A stretch of DNA of 64,000 nt from an uncultured Candidatus Pelagibacter sp. (GCA_905616465.1 CAJQSX010000023.1:1-64000); one strand, 5' to 3'. Positions 17,866 through 27,258 are shown, numbered from the stretch's first letter. Numbers and translations: made by a program. The notes: a model not told the origin generated them from the letters alone.

Positions 17866-18213
17866 ATGAAAGTTACAGCAACACCCTTAGCATTAGAATT
17901 AATCGAAGATCTTAAAAAAGATCATGGTAAAGATTTACTATTTCATCAATCTGGTGGATGTTGTGATGGTAGTGCTCCTATGTGCTATCCAGTTAAAGAA
18001 TTTCTGGTAAGTGATGATGATGTTTTAGTTGGAAAAATTGGTGGTATTCCTTTTTATATAAGCGAAACCCAACATGAAGCATGGAAAAATACAGATTTAA
18101 TCATTGATTGCATTAAAGGTATGGGAGGAATGTTTTCGCTAGATAACGGGACCGGAAGAAGATTTCTAACAAGGTCTGAAGTTTGCACACCCAAGGCTAC
18201 TAGTATTAATTAA
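17866..18213 (+). CDS. DUF779 family protein, partner of the aldehyde dehydrogenase
   Basis: 115 residues with the DUF779 features FHQSGGCCDGSAPMCYP (residues 27-43) and a C-terminal RFLTRSEVCTP. The conserved CC...C arrangement suggests a metal or redox role, not proven. In many bacteria this gene follows an ExaC/AldB-type acetaldehyde dehydrogenase, as here, 45 bp downstream. Convergent with msrQ. Confidence 0.9.
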   Translation: MKVTATPLALELIEDLKKDHGKDLLFHQSGGCCDGSAPMCYPVKEFLVSDDDVLVGKIGGIPFYISETQHEAWKNTDLIIDCIKGMGGMFSLDNGTGRRFLTRSEVCTPKATSIN

Positions 18214-18216
18214 TTT

Positions 18217-18786
18217 TTATATTTTCTTAAATTTAAATCTAAACAACATAAGTGCTATAACAATTACAGCATAAATTAGTGGTTCTGTTAAATCTTTTTT
18301 TACTAACCAGATAAAATGTAAGACACCAAGTATTGCAATTATATAAATTAGTCTATGTAGCTTTTTCCATTTATCTTTTAAAAAAATCATTGCTTTTTTT
18401 GAGGAAGTAAGTGCTAGTGGTACTAATAATAACCAAGCAGCAAATCCTACAAAAATAAATTTTTTTGTTAAAATATCTTTTGAGATGCTTTCAAAATCAA
18501 GGCGGTAATCAATGATCACATAAGTTAACATATGAAGTGTTGCATAAAAAAAAATAAACAAACCCAACATTCGTCTAAATGATATCCAAATAAAAAAATT
18601 AGTTAATCTTTTAAGTGGACTCATTGCTAGGGTTAAGCAGATAAAAATTAATGTCCATTCACCTGTATGATGTGTAATTTCTTTAACAGGTTCGGGACCC
18701 AATTGGTTAAATAAAATTTTATAAAAAATTATTAAAAAAGGAATTAAGCTTAAAATAAAAACACAAGGTTTTAAATATTTTTTCAT
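18217..18786 (-). CDS. msrQ: MsrQ, haem-binding membrane subunit of the MsrPQ methionine sulfoxide reductase
   Basis: 189 residues with about six membrane helices of the ferric-reductase-like (YedZ) fold. His in THHTGEW, FYATLHMLTY and KLHRLIYIIAILGVLHFIW are the haem-ligand candidates. It takes electrons from the quinone pool or a flavin reductase to MsrP in the periplasm. TAATG overlap with msrP. Confidence 0.93.
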   Translation of the reverse strand: MKKYLKPCVFILSLIPFLIIFYKILFNQLGPEPVKEITHHTGEWTLIFICLTLAMSPLKRLTNFFIWISFRRMLGLFIFFYATLHMLTYVIIDYRLDFESISKDILTKKFIFVGFAAWLLLVPLALTSSKKAMIFLKDKWKKLHRLIYIIAILGVLHFIWLVKKDLTEPLIYAVIVIALMLFRFKFKKI

Positions 18787-19691
18787 TAAAAAAACTTTTT
18801 TAAATCCATACCAGCATATAAATTAGCTACTTCTTCTCCGTACCCATTAAACATTAATGTTTTTACTCTTGGTGCAAAAATATTGTTTCCTATAACTCTT
18901 TCTGTAGCTTGAGACCATCTCGGATGATTAACATTTGGATTAACATTCGAGTAAAAACCATATTCTCTTGGTGACGCCCACATCCATGAAGAGGTTGGCA
19001 TTTTTTCTACTAATTCTATTTTTACAATAGCTTTTGCACTTTTAAAACCATACTTCCATGGAACAAAAATTCTAAGAGGAGCACCATTTTGGTTAGGTAG
19101 TTTTTTATTATACAAGCCAGTTACCACTGTTGTTAATGGATGCATTGCCTCATCAATTCTTAGCCCTTCCTTATAAGGCCAATTTAAAACAGGATATCTT
19201 TGACCTTTCATTTGGTCAGGATCATAAACACTTTCAAATTTAACAAATTTTGCTTTTGATGTGAGAGTAACTTTAGATAGCAATTTACTTAAAGAAAAAC
19301 CCATCCAAGGAATTACCATCGACCATCCTTCAACACATCTTAAACGTAACACTCTTTCTTCTGATACAAGCGTTTCTGAAATTTCTTCCATCGATATTTT
19401 TATAGGATTGTCAACCTCACCTTCGATACTTATATTCCAAGGGTTCGTTTTAAAATTTTGGGATTTTATATATGGATCACTTTTAGAAGTGCCAAACTCA
19501 TAATAGTTATTATAAGTAGTAATATCTTTAAAACTCGTATGTTTATCGTCTTCTTTCGATAAAGCACTATTTGTAAAAGGAAGTGAAGTCACTGCAATAG
19601 AACCAGCACCTATACCAATCGATTTAATAAAAGATCTTCTATTAATATAAATTTTTTCTGGTGTAATTTCTGAATATCTAATTTTTTTCAT
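18786..19691 (-). CDS. msrP: MsrP, periplasmic molybdenum-containing methionine sulfoxide reductase
   Basis: 301 residues. Tat signal with twin Arg at 18-19 (NRRSFIKSIGIGAG), so it is exported folded with its cofactor. Sulfite-oxidase-like core; Cys119 in LRLRCVEGWSM is the Mo-thiolate ligand. RYPVLNWPYKEGLRIDEAMHPL and APLRIFVPWKYGFKSAK are typical of YedY/MsrP. It repairs oxidised methionines in periplasmic proteins. Downstream of moaE in the same operon, overlapping its end by 14 nt: cofactor synthesis and its client are transcribed together. Confidence 0.95.
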   Translation of the reverse strand: MKKIRYSEITPEKIYINRRSFIKSIGIGAGSIAVTSLPFTNSALSKEDDKHTSFKDITTYNNYYEFGTSKSDPYIKSQNFKTNPWNISIEGEVDNPIKISMEEISETLVSEERVLRLRCVEGWSMVIPWMGFSLSKLLSKVTLTSKAKFVKFESVYDPDQMKGQRYPVLNWPYKEGLRIDEAMHPLTTVVTGLYNKKLPNQNGAPLRIFVPWKYGFKSAKAIVKIELVEKMPTSSWMWASPREYGFYSNVNPNVNHPRWSQATERVIGNNIFAPRVKTLMFNGYGEEVANLYAGMDLKKFF

Positions 19692-20130
19692 GAACTATAG
19701 GATTACCTTTTAACCAATTGCTTTCATTATTTGAATAATGTTCTTTTTTCCAAATTGGAGACCTCTTCTTAATTTCCTCAATTATATATCTTGATAAGAT
19801 GTACGCTTCATCACGATGTTTACAAGCTACAGCAATGATAATACTAATTTCTCCAAGATTTAAGTAACCTTTTGCATGTTCAACAAACACTGCTTTATCT
19901 TTAATATTTAACTTTTGATCAGCTTCATTATAGATTTCCTTAAAACTTTTTATAACAAGTGCGTCATGGCTATCATAGGTTATTCCAATTACACTTTTAT
20001 TATCATTTTGATTTCTTACTGTCCCAGAAAAAAAAATTGATGCTCCAAAAACAGATGATGAGATAAAATCTTCAGCCTCTGCGATCGAAAGCCTCTTTTC
20101 TTTTACGTCGATTACTTTTGTATAAAGCAT
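19678..20130 (-). CDS. moaE: Molybdopterin synthase catalytic subunit MoaE
   Basis: 150 residues. FFSGTVRNQN (near residue 34), EHAKGYLNLGEISIIIAVACKHRDEAY (near 83), and the C-terminal KKRSPIWKKEHY with the active-site Lys residues are standard. Converts precursor Z to molybdopterin together with thiocarboxylated MoaD. Directly follows moaD (TAATG). Confidence 0.95.
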   Translation of the reverse strand: MLYTKVIDVKEKRLSIAEAEDFISSSVFGASIFFSGTVRNQNDNKSVIGITYDSHDALVIKSFKEIYNEADQKLNIKDKAVFVEHAKGYLNLGEISIIIAVACKHRDEAYILSRYIIEEIKKRSPIWKKEHYSNNESNWLKGNPIVHEKN

Positions 20131-20399
20131 TAACCTCCCCCAATAGGAGGTATAATACCAATTTTTTGTTCTTTTTGGATTTTATAATTGTCGCTTATAA
20201 TTTCATTTTTTTCAGAACAAAATGCAGAAGATTCTATAATTTTCTTAAAATCTGTATTTCCTTTAAATTTTTTATCAACAAATGTTAATAATATTTCTCT
20301 GAATTCTTTAATAGAAGTTTGACCATTTATTTCAAACTCCAGATAATCATTCTTACTAAAATCTCTACTAGCGCCAAATAATTCTAAAATTATCTTCAT
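20130..20399 (-). CDS. moaD: Molybdopterin synthase sulfur carrier MoaD
   Basis: 89-residue ubiquitin-fold protein that ends in IIPPIGGG. The family's C-terminal Gly-Gly becomes a thiocarboxylate; here there are three Gly. The N-terminal strand KIILELFGASRDF is typical. Overlaps its neighbours by ATGA and TAATG. Confidence 0.93.
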   Translation of the reverse strand: MKIILELFGASRDFSKNDYLEFEINGQTSIKEFREILLTFVDKKFKGNTDFKKIIESSAFCSEKNEIISDNYKIQKEQKIGIIPPIGGG

Positions 20400-20866
20400 T
20401 TTTTTAATTTTGAAGTGAACTTTAAGTCTTCAGCACTAAAGTCTGACTTATTTTTTATAATAAAATCATCCATGATCTTAACTTTTTCTTCTTCAAACTC
20501 TTTTACTTTACGACTGTTTAAATCTACATAAAGAGCTAAAGCTTCAAAAGTAGATGCTAAATATTTTTTATCTTTGTGAACCATTTCAAATTTATACTGT
20601 AGACGTTTTTTATCATGATCAAAATATATCAGGTTTATATCTACTTCTTCATCAAGTTTAAGTTCATTGTTATATGTAATATTTGTTTCAACCATCATTG
20701 TGCTCATACCTGTAGTTTTTGCAGAATGTTCACCCATATTAAAAATAGTATTAAGATTGTCGGCACCAAATTTGTCAAATATTAAAAGATAATAAGCAAC
20801 ATTCATATGACCGTTGTAATCGATCCAATCTTTTATAATTTTTTGAGAACTTAGATTTACTGACAT
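20396..20866 (-). CDS. Hot-dog fold acyl-CoA thioesterase
   Basis: 156 residues of the 4HBT type: DWIDYNGHMNVAYYLLIFDKF near residue 15 has the Asp/Asn-Gly-His-Met motif with the family's active-site region, followed by ETNITYNNEL. Similar to the thioesterase fused to or near carnitine/betaine dehydrogenases in alphaproteobacteria, so a betainyl- or other small acyl-CoA substrate is possible. Its place between moaD and moaC is odd, since it has no known role in cofactor synthesis. Confidence 0.85.
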   Translation of the reverse strand: MSVNLSSQKIIKDWIDYNGHMNVAYYLLIFDKFGADNLNTIFNMGEHSAKTTGMSTMMVETNITYNNELKLDEEVDINLIYFDHDKKRLQYKFEMVHKDKKYLASTFEALALYVDLNSRKVKEFEEEKVKIMDDFIIKNKSDFSAEDLKFTSKLKK

Positions 20867-20869
20867 TAT

Positions 20870-21415
20870 TTAAAATATGTTTTTTAAAAACTCTGGAAGC
20901 CCGTCCGGGTTAGTCCATAATCCACTTTTACCACCTTCTTTAATTAATAATTTAATATTATCTATTTTAAGGTGTGGATTTACAATTTTGCTTAAATCAT
21001 AAATTGTAATTAGTGCAGCATTAACACCCATTATTGCTTCCATCTCAACTCCAGTTTTAGCAACAGCTGACACGACACAAAAGACTTCTAAAGAATTATC
21101 AGCTTCATCCATTATTATTTTTGTTGCTGTATGATCAATTGGAAGTGGGTGACACAAAGGAATCAATTCACTCGTTTTTTTTACACCCAAAACAGCTGAC
21201 ACCTCAGCTAAAGTAATTGGATCTCCTTTAGGCATTTTTTTATTTTTAATTAGATTAAAAACTTCTTTTCCAACAAAAATTTTACCTGATGCTAAAGCTC
21301 TTCTAAAAGTTTCTTTTTTTGACGATACATCAACCATATTAAAAGAGTTTTTCTTAAAGATTTCTTTAGCCCAATCCTTCAATTCTTTTTGATTAACGAC
21401 CTTTAAACTTTTCAT
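20870..21415 (-). CDS. moaC: Cyclic pyranopterin monophosphate synthase MoaC
   Basis: 181 residues. The family core runs from NMVDVSSKKETFRRALASG to the end, with LIPLCHPLPIDH and VSAVAKTGVEMEAIMGVNAALITIYD, which bind the substrate. About 20 extra residues precede the usual start (MKSLKVVNQKELKDWAKEIF), with no good alternative Met until the middle of the core. Works after MoaA on GTP-derived 3',8-cyclo-GTP. Confidence 0.93.
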   Translation of the reverse strand: MKSLKVVNQKELKDWAKEIFKKNSFNMVDVSSKKETFRRALASGKIFVGKEVFNLIKNKKMPKGDPITLAEVSAVLGVKKTSELIPLCHPLPIDHTATKIIMDEADNSLEVFCVVSAVAKTGVEMEAIMGVNAALITIYDLSKIVNPHLKIDNIKLLIKEGGKSGLWTNPDGLPEFLKNIF

Positions 21416-22557
21416 TATAATAAATTTTCCTTAAAGAAGTTTATAAATTGGGGCATGTATTCATCCATATTTTTACCCCCAATTGTTACTCCTTTTTTAA
21501 TACACTTTTCTCCCTTAAAGACTTTAAACATTGTTTTAAATGATTTTCTTGGTTCGTCCCGCATAGATTGATTAACGGCCTCCATAGATGGCCAAAGTTT
21601 ATATTTATTCAATACTAGATCAGCCATTTCACCAATAGTATTTCCCTCACTATCAACAGTTATTGCTGGGCATCCATGAAAAGTCTGTGCACCTCCAATT
21701 CTATTAGGTTTACTACCTGAATGCCATTCATGATACCAACCTTTCTTAACATCAAATTTTACCTGGTCCGGTTTTGCTTTAATTTTTTTTACATACTCAA
21801 CACATTGTTTTGCCAAAGTGTAATCATCTAATTCACCATGGACTAATAGTAATTTTGTATTAGATGTTAATTCTGGTTCTTCAAATAAGCCTGACATCCT
21901 ACATTCTGGTGCTTCTGAAAGAATTGCATCAAACCCTTTGGTTCCTTCAACAAATTTAGATGTAAATTTAACATCTGCTAAGAAAAGACCGTTAGTACCA
22001 CCTCTTGAATGTCCAGTGGTTCCAAATTTACCATTAGACCTTGGGTGCGATTTTAATAATTCTAAAGCCATCATTGCATCAATAGCACCATTAATTAAAG
22101 GAACTCTAGATTGATCTCTCCAAGTTTCTTTTGCTCCGCGATGACAAAAATTATCTACAAACATTACACCTATTCCAGCATCTAAGAGATTATTATAGCC
22201 ATGGTATGTAAAATCATTCCAGATATAAATTGCCGGTCCTCCACTGCTGTGTGTCCAAATTACAATTGGCACCTTACCATTTCCTTCTGGTAAAGAAAGA
22301 TATCCTGTTACTTCAATTGGATTTTTTTTAATACCGTCTGTAAGAACAGATCTTTGGCCAAATCCAGTGTATGAATTAAATTTAACTATTTCACCTTTAC
22401 CCCTAAACAATCTGTGCTTTGAAATAAAATTTAACACTGATCTTTTTTTTGTACATTGTGCGTTGATATCCAAGTTAGGAGTATGACCCTTAGTAGAATG
22501 TGCGTATATATTTGTTGTGAAAAAAATTGTAATTAATATTAAAATTATCTTTCTCAT
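21415..22557 (-). CDS. Secreted dienelactone-hydrolase-like alpha/beta hydrolase
   Basis: 380 residues with an N-terminal signal peptide (about residues 1-19, cleavage after IYA). The nucleophile elbow is GHSRGG near residue 182 and late His residues lie in GWYHEWHSG. Several cysteines (CTKKR, FCHRG, PECRM, GCPAI, KCIKKG) could form disulfides in the periplasm. Substrate unknown. It shares TAATG with moaC and ends/starts one base from moaA, so it is co-transcribed with the moa genes without an obvious link. Confidence 0.82.
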   Translation of the reverse strand: MRKIILILITIFFTTNIYAHSTKGHTPNLDINAQCTKKRSVLNFISKHRLFRGKGEIVKFNSYTGFGQRSVLTDGIKKNPIEVTGYLSLPEGNGKVPIVIWTHSSGGPAIYIWNDFTYHGYNNLLDAGIGVMFVDNFCHRGAKETWRDQSRVPLINGAIDAMMALELLKSHPRSNGKFGTTGHSRGGTNGLFLADVKFTSKFVEGTKGFDAILSEAPECRMSGLFEEPELTSNTKLLLVHGELDDYTLAKQCVEYVKKIKAKPDQVKFDVKKGWYHEWHSGSKPNRIGGAQTFHGCPAITVDSEGNTIGEMADLVLNKYKLWPSMEAVNQSMRDEPRKSFKTMFKVFKGEKCIKKGVTIGGKNMDEYMPQFINFFKENLL

Positions 22558-23550
22558 TTATCCTCCTGTTGTGGATAAGTTTTTTGTTAATCCAGTTTGA
22601 CCAAGCTCTAAATAATGAGACTCTTTTTTAAGGTGTAGTTGATTAATTATAAGATCTACAAGCTCTTCCTTTTGATTATCATTTTGTAGTAAATGTCTGA
22701 TACTAATTCCTGTGTTTCCAAATAAGCATAACCTTAAATCACCTCTAGAAGTAATTCTTAATCTGTTACATGTTTTACAAAAATCTTTTGAGTAGGGAGC
22801 AATTAATCCAAATTTACCCTCATATTCAGGATGAATATAGTTTAATGATGGACCAGCGTCCTTACCATGTGTTTGATATATCCAATTATTTTCTTCCAAG
22901 TAATCTCTAAATATTTTTGAAGAAACATGGTTTTCATTAAAATAATCTAAATTATCACCTGTTTGCATTAACTCAATAAATCTAAAATCAATTTTATTAT
23001 TTTTTATAAAATTTCCAAATTTTTCAAAATCTTCATAAGTATCATTGATACCTTTTAGCAAAACAGCATTAACTTTTATGTTTTTAAAATTTAAACTTTG
23101 TAAAATTTTAATCCCTTCTAAAATTTCTAAAAGCCTATCGTGTCCAGTCAGTTTTTTAAATGTTTCTCTATTTAAGCTATCTATACTTATGTTAATTCCA
23201 TCTAAACCTGAATCATGTAACTGTTGGGCAATTTTGTTTAGACGATATCCATTAGTAGTCATTGTAACTTTAGGAATATTTGAGTTTTGCTTCATATCTT
23301 TAAGGATATCAAAAAAATCTTTTCTAACTGTTGGCTCTCCACCAGTTAACCTTATTTTACAAACACCAAGTTCAGTTAAAGCTTTTGCCAGTCTTGATAT
23401 TTCTTCGCCTGACATAAAACTTCTCATATCCCCAGGTTTTTTTTTGTAACCTTGAGGCAAGCAATAAGTGCACCTATAGTTACAAACGTCTGTAATAGAT
23501 AATCTTATATATGGGAATTTTCTTCCAAATGTATCGGTAAGTGTTTTCAT
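22558..23550 (-). CDS. moaA: GTP 3',8-cyclase MoaA (radical SAM)
   Basis: First enzyme of molybdenum-cofactor synthesis. 330 residues. The radical-SAM [4Fe-4S] ligands are Cys23, Cys27 and Cys30 (CNYRCTYC); the second cluster uses the C-terminal Cys in DFCKTCNRLRI and LRLCLFG. The chain ends TTGG, and the C-terminal Gly-Gly is needed in MoaA. Promoter-proximal gene of the moaA-msrQ operon, divergent from an aldehyde dehydrogenase across 85 bp. Confidence 0.96.
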   Translation of the reverse strand: MKTLTDTFGRKFPYIRLSITDVCNYRCTYCLPQGYKKKPGDMRSFMSGEEISRLAKALTELGVCKIRLTGGEPTVRKDFFDILKDMKQNSNIPKVTMTTNGYRLNKIAQQLHDSGLDGINISIDSLNRETFKKLTGHDRLLEILEGIKILQSLNFKNIKVNAVLLKGINDTYEDFEKFGNFIKNNKIDFRFIELMQTGDNLDYFNENHVSSKIFRDYLEENNWIYQTHGKDAGPSLNYIHPEYEGKFGLIAPYSKDFCKTCNRLRITSRGDLRLCLFGNTGISIRHLLQNDNQKEELVDLIINQLHLKKESHYLELGQTGLTKNLSTTGG

Positions 23551-23635
23551 CTGATTATTATTATATTATATTACAATAGTTAAAATGTAAAAATTACATA
23601 GTAGACACAACCTAAAGTAATGTTAAATTAAAAAA

Positions 23636-25078
23636 ATGTACGAAAAACTTGGTCAATTTATTGATGGTAAGTGGCAGCAATCTTCAGACAAAGGAACTTA
23701 TGATGTTATCAATCCAGCGACAGAAGAAGTTATTGGTCAAGCTTCTAAAGCAACTTCACAAGATGTTGATAAAGCATTAAAGTCAGCAGAAAAAGGATTA
23801 CAAGTTTGGAAAAAAACTCCACCTTGGCAAAGATCTTACATAATAAGAAAAATTGCAGACAAAATAAGAGAGAAGCAAGATGTGCTCGCAAAGTGGATGA
23901 CACTTGAAGTTGGAAAACCCTTATCTGAGGCTAAAGGTGAGATTGCTGGAGCTGCTGATATTTTCGAATGGAATGCTGAGGAAACAAAAAGAATTTATGG
24001 ACAAACTATTGAAAGTAGATTTGAAGACACAAGAGTGCATGTTTATTATCAACCAGTTGGTGTTGTAGCTGCTTTGTCACCATGGAATTTTCCAGCTGTA
24101 TTATCTGCAAGAAAAATTTCAACAGCTTTAGCTGCTGGATGCTCTGTAATAATTAAACCTGATGTAATTACACCTGGTGTTGTGATGGAGATGGTCGATA
24201 TTTGTAGAGAATGTGGTGTACCCGCTGGTGTAGTAAATCTTTTATCAGGAGACCCACCAAGCATAGCCCAACAATTAATAGCCTCTGATATAGTTAAAAA
24301 AATTTCAATTACAGGATCTTCAAGAGTAGGAAAATTAATTTTAAAACAAGCTGCTGACAAAGTTCAAAGAGTAACAATGGAGCTTTCAGGTCATTCACCT
24401 TTTATTGTTTTTGATGATGCCGATATAAAAAAAGCAGCTGATATGGCAATCACCGCAAAGTTTAGAAATAATGGCCAAGTTTGCATCTCTCCTAATAGAT
24501 TTTATATTCATGAATCAAAAAAAGAAGAATTCATAAACTTATTTATCGAAAAAACTAAAAAATTAAAAATTGGTAATGGAATGGATCCTGATACTCAATT
24601 AGGTCCATTAACAACTCAAAAAAGATTGGATGAAATTGAAGAATTAGTTGAAAAAACCAAACAAGAAGGAGCCAAAGTCTTATTAGGTGGAAAAAGACCA
24701 GCAGGTTTTAATAAAGGATTTTTCTATGAACCAACTATTTTTGATAATGTTAAAGACGATTACACAATAATGAAGCAAGAACCTTTTGGACCTTTAGCAC
24801 CAATGTTATCATTTAAATCTTTTGATGAAGTTATTGAAAGAGCGAATAACCACGAGCTTGGATTATGTAGTTATGTTTGTACAAATTCTATGGAAATTGC
24901 ACATCTAGCTTCAGAGCAATTAGAAACAGGTTCTGTAGCAGTTAATACAGGAGTTGTTGCAATCGCTGAAGCACCATTTGGTGGAATTAAACAAAGCGGA
25001 TATGGAAGAGAAGGTGGGTCTAATGCAATTAAAGATTACTTAAATGTTAAATATACACATTTAGGTATTAAAGGTTAA
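23636..25078 (+). CDS. NAD(P)-dependent aldehyde dehydrogenase (succinate-semialdehyde DH-like)
   Basis: 480 residues. PWNFP near residue 146, the general-base motif MELSGHSPFIVFDDAD (usual ELGG reads ELSG) near 248, catalytic Cys in NNGQVCISPNRF near 282, and C-terminal GGIKQSGYGREGG. Best fit is the GabD-like succinate-semialdehyde group, but short-chain aldehyde substrates cannot be told apart by eye. First of a plus-strand run to 28165. Confidence 0.87.
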   Translation: MYEKLGQFIDGKWQQSSDKGTYDVINPATEEVIGQASKATSQDVDKALKSAEKGLQVWKKTPPWQRSYIIRKIADKIREKQDVLAKWMTLEVGKPLSEAKGEIAGAADIFEWNAEETKRIYGQTIESRFEDTRVHVYYQPVGVVAALSPWNFPAVLSARKISTALAAGCSVIIKPDVITPGVVMEMVDICRECGVPAGVVNLLSGDPPSIAQQLIASDIVKKISITGSSRVGKLILKQAADKVQRVTMELSGHSPFIVFDDADIKKAADMAITAKFRNNGQVCISPNRFYIHESKKEEFINLFIEKTKKLKIGNGMDPDTQLGPLTTQKRLDEIEELVEKTKQEGAKVLLGGKRPAGFNKGFFYEPTIFDNVKDDYTIMKQEPFGPLAPMLSFKSFDEVIERANNHELGLCSYVCTNSMEIAHLASEQLETGSVAVNTGVVAIAEAPFGGIKQSGYGREGGSNAIKDYLNVKYTHLGIKG

Positions 25079-25103
25079 AACTCTTAAGATATAAATTATC
25101 AAA

Positions 25104-25811
25104 ATGTTAGAATACTTTATCGCTATCGGAGCAGGTCTAATAAGTTTTTTATCACCTTGTGTTTTACCACTTATTCCAGGCTACGTTTCTTTTGTATCAG
25201 GTCAATCATTACAAGAGATTATAAATCAAAAAAAAAACAACCTGTTGCCACTTATTTTATTTTGCTTAGGTTTTTCAACTGTCTTTATTATTTTTGGTGC
25301 AACAGCATCAGTAATAGGACAAGTTTTTTTACAAAACTCAAATATTTTAAGAATAATTGCGGGAGTTATTATTATTATTTTTTCACTTCAATTAATTGGA
25401 ATATTTAACTTTAGTTTTTTAAATTATGAAAAAAGATTTGAAGCAAAAAAAACAAACAATATTTATTTTCCTTATTTAATTGGGCTTGCTTTTGGTTTTG
25501 GTTGGACACCTTGTATTGGTCCAATCTTAGGATCAATTTTAACTTTAGCTGCTATAGAGGAAACGTTAAGTAAGGCTATAATTCTATTATCTTTATACTC
25601 AATAGGTTTGGCTGTACCATTTGTTTTATCGGGGCTTCTTGTTCAAAAGTTTTTAATATTTTCTAAAAATTTTAAAAAAAATATAAATCTAATATCTAAA
25701 ATTGGTGGAATAATTTTGTTAATTACTGGTGTATTGATATTAACAAACCAACTACAAATTCTAGGATTTTATATACTTAATTTTTTGCCTTTTTTACAGA
25801 ATATAGGTTAA
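25104..25811 (+). CDS. ccdA: CcdA-type thiol-electron transporter
   Basis: 235 residues, about six membrane helices. LSPCVLPLIPGYVSF (residues 16-30) and GWTPCIGPILGSIL (near 133) each hold a Pro-Cys of the CcdA/DsbD core that passes reducing power from cytoplasmic thioredoxin to the periplasm, mostly for cytochrome c maturation. Inner membrane. Just upstream of an azoreductase-like flavoprotein (9-bp gap). Confidence 0.92.
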   Translation: MLEYFIAIGAGLISFLSPCVLPLIPGYVSFVSGQSLQEIINQKKNNLLPLILFCLGFSTVFIIFGATASVIGQVFLQNSNILRIIAGVIIIIFSLQLIGIFNFSFLNYEKRFEAKKTNNIYFPYLIGLAFGFGWTPCIGPILGSILTLAAIEETLSKAIILLSLYSIGLAVPFVLSGLLVQKFLIFSKNFKKNINLISKIGGIILLITGVLILTNQLQILGFYILNFLPFLQNIG

Positions 25812-25820
25812 GTTAACTTA

Positions 25821-26408
25821 ATGAAGATATATCAAATAGATTCTAGTGCTAGAAAAGAAGGATCAACATCAAGATTATTAGCAAAAAAACTTTTAGACAA
25901 AATTAAAAAGCTAGAGGACGAAATTATTTATAGAGATTTAGATGATGAAATGGTTTTTGTTTCAGGTCTCACTGAATCCGGAATGAAAATTGAAGAAAAG
26001 GATAGATCAGAACATCATAAAAAAATGTTTGAATTATCAGATACACTTGTAAATGAATTAAAAGAGAGTGATATTATTATTATTTCTGCTCCCATTTATA
26101 ATTATGGTCCACCAGCAACTTTAAAAGCATGGGCAGATCTTGCGGCTAGAGTTGGTGAGACTTTTAGATTTAAACCAAACGGCAGAAGAGAAGGTTTATT
26201 AAAAAATAAAAGTGCCTATCTTGTAATTACTTCTGGTGGCACAAAACTTAATAGTAGTGAGGACTTTTTAACACCATGGCTTAAATTTATTTTGAATTTT
26301 TTTGGTATTGAAAAAGTAGAAGTTGTTAGTGCCGATCAAATGGCACTAGATTACGAAAAATCAATTAAAGGTGCCGAAGCACAAATTGAAAAAATCTATA
26401 GAAGTTAA
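25821..26408 (+). CDS. FMN-dependent NADH-azoreductase-like flavodoxin-fold protein
   Basis: 195 residues. DSSARKEGSTSRLLAKKL at the N-terminus binds FMN phosphate, ISAPIYNYGPPATLKAWAD (near 92) is the AzoR-type FMN loop, and LVITSGGT lies near 134. Such enzymes reduce quinones or azo bonds with two electrons; the natural substrate is probably a quinone. Cytoplasmic. Confidence 0.88.
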   Translation: MKIYQIDSSARKEGSTSRLLAKKLLDKIKKLEDEIIYRDLDDEMVFVSGLTESGMKIEEKDRSEHHKKMFELSDTLVNELKESDIIIISAPIYNYGPPATLKAWADLAARVGETFRFKPNGRREGLLKNKSAYLVITSGGTKLNSSEDFLTPWLKFILNFFGIEKVEVVSADQMALDYEKSIKGAEAQIEKIYRS

Positions 26409-26451
26409 ATTTTTCCTTTAATCAATAGTAATAAAATAGTATTAGTTCTAT

Positions 26452-27258
26452 GTGACTACACTGAGATTATCAGATTACAAAGTTTACTCTAAGTTTATTG
26501 AAAACTTAGCAAAAAAATTAACACGTCATTATTATTTAAAGTTAAATAAAAAGTTCAAAACATCTAATAAGTTAAAAGGAAAAGGCTACGACCCAGTAAC
26601 TTCTGCTGACAAGGCATTTGAAAAATTTATTAGAAAAGAAGTAAACTCTAAGTTTCCGAGTCATCAGATAATAGGTGAAGAATTTGGCCACCAGAAATCA
26701 AAAAGTGACTTTACCTGGGTAATAGACCCAATTGATGGAACAAGATCATTTGTTATAGGAAATCCAACATGGAGTAATTTGATTTCACTTAATTACAAAG
26801 GTGCCCCAGTTGTTGGTTTGGCTAATTTTCCAATACTTAAGAAGTATTATTTTAATTCATCTAATAAAGCCGCACATGTAGTTGAAAATGGAAAAAAAAG
26901 AAAAATTAAAGTAAATATCAATGCAAAATTTTCTAATATGAAAATGTCAGCAGCATTCCATGGTGGATTAACCCTTAACCAACAAAAAAAAATACCTAAA
27001 ATTTTAAAATTAATGCAGTTTCCTTGTGCGGATGCCCTTAGTTATTCTCATTTTGCAGAAGGTAAAGTAGATGTTGTTTTACAATGTTCAAATAAAATTT
27101 GGGATATTCATCCTCTAATTCCAATTATTAATGCTGCGGGGGGAGTAGCAAGTACATGGGGAAACCAAAACCCCATTAAAGCTGGAAATATAGTTTGTTC
27201 GGCAAATAAAACTATTCACAATAAAATTTTAAAAATTTTAAAACCTGTTTCAAAATGA
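26452..27258 (+). CDS. Inositol monophosphatase-family phosphatase (histidinol-phosphatase-like)
   Basis: 268 residues from a GTG start. The Mg-binding signatures are complete: GEEFG (Glu near 77), WVIDPIDGTRSF (near 90) and IWDIHPLIPIINAAGG near the C-terminus, which contains the last metal Asp. In alphaproteobacteria this branch includes HisN histidinol-phosphate phosphatase, but inositol or sugar phosphates are also possible. Overlaps DUF924 by ATGA. Confidence 0.87.
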   Translation: MTTLRLSDYKVYSKFIENLAKKLTRHYYLKLNKKFKTSNKLKGKGYDPVTSADKAFEKFIRKEVNSKFPSHQIIGEEFGHQKSKSDFTWVIDPIDGTRSFVIGNPTWSNLISLNYKGAPVVGLANFPILKKYYFNSSNKAAHVVENGKKRKIKVNINAKFSNMKMSAAFHGGLTLNQQKKIPKILKLMQFPCADALSYSHFAEGKVDVVLQCSNKIWDIHPLIPIINAAGGVASTWGNQNPIKAGNIVCSANKTIHNKILKILKPVSK

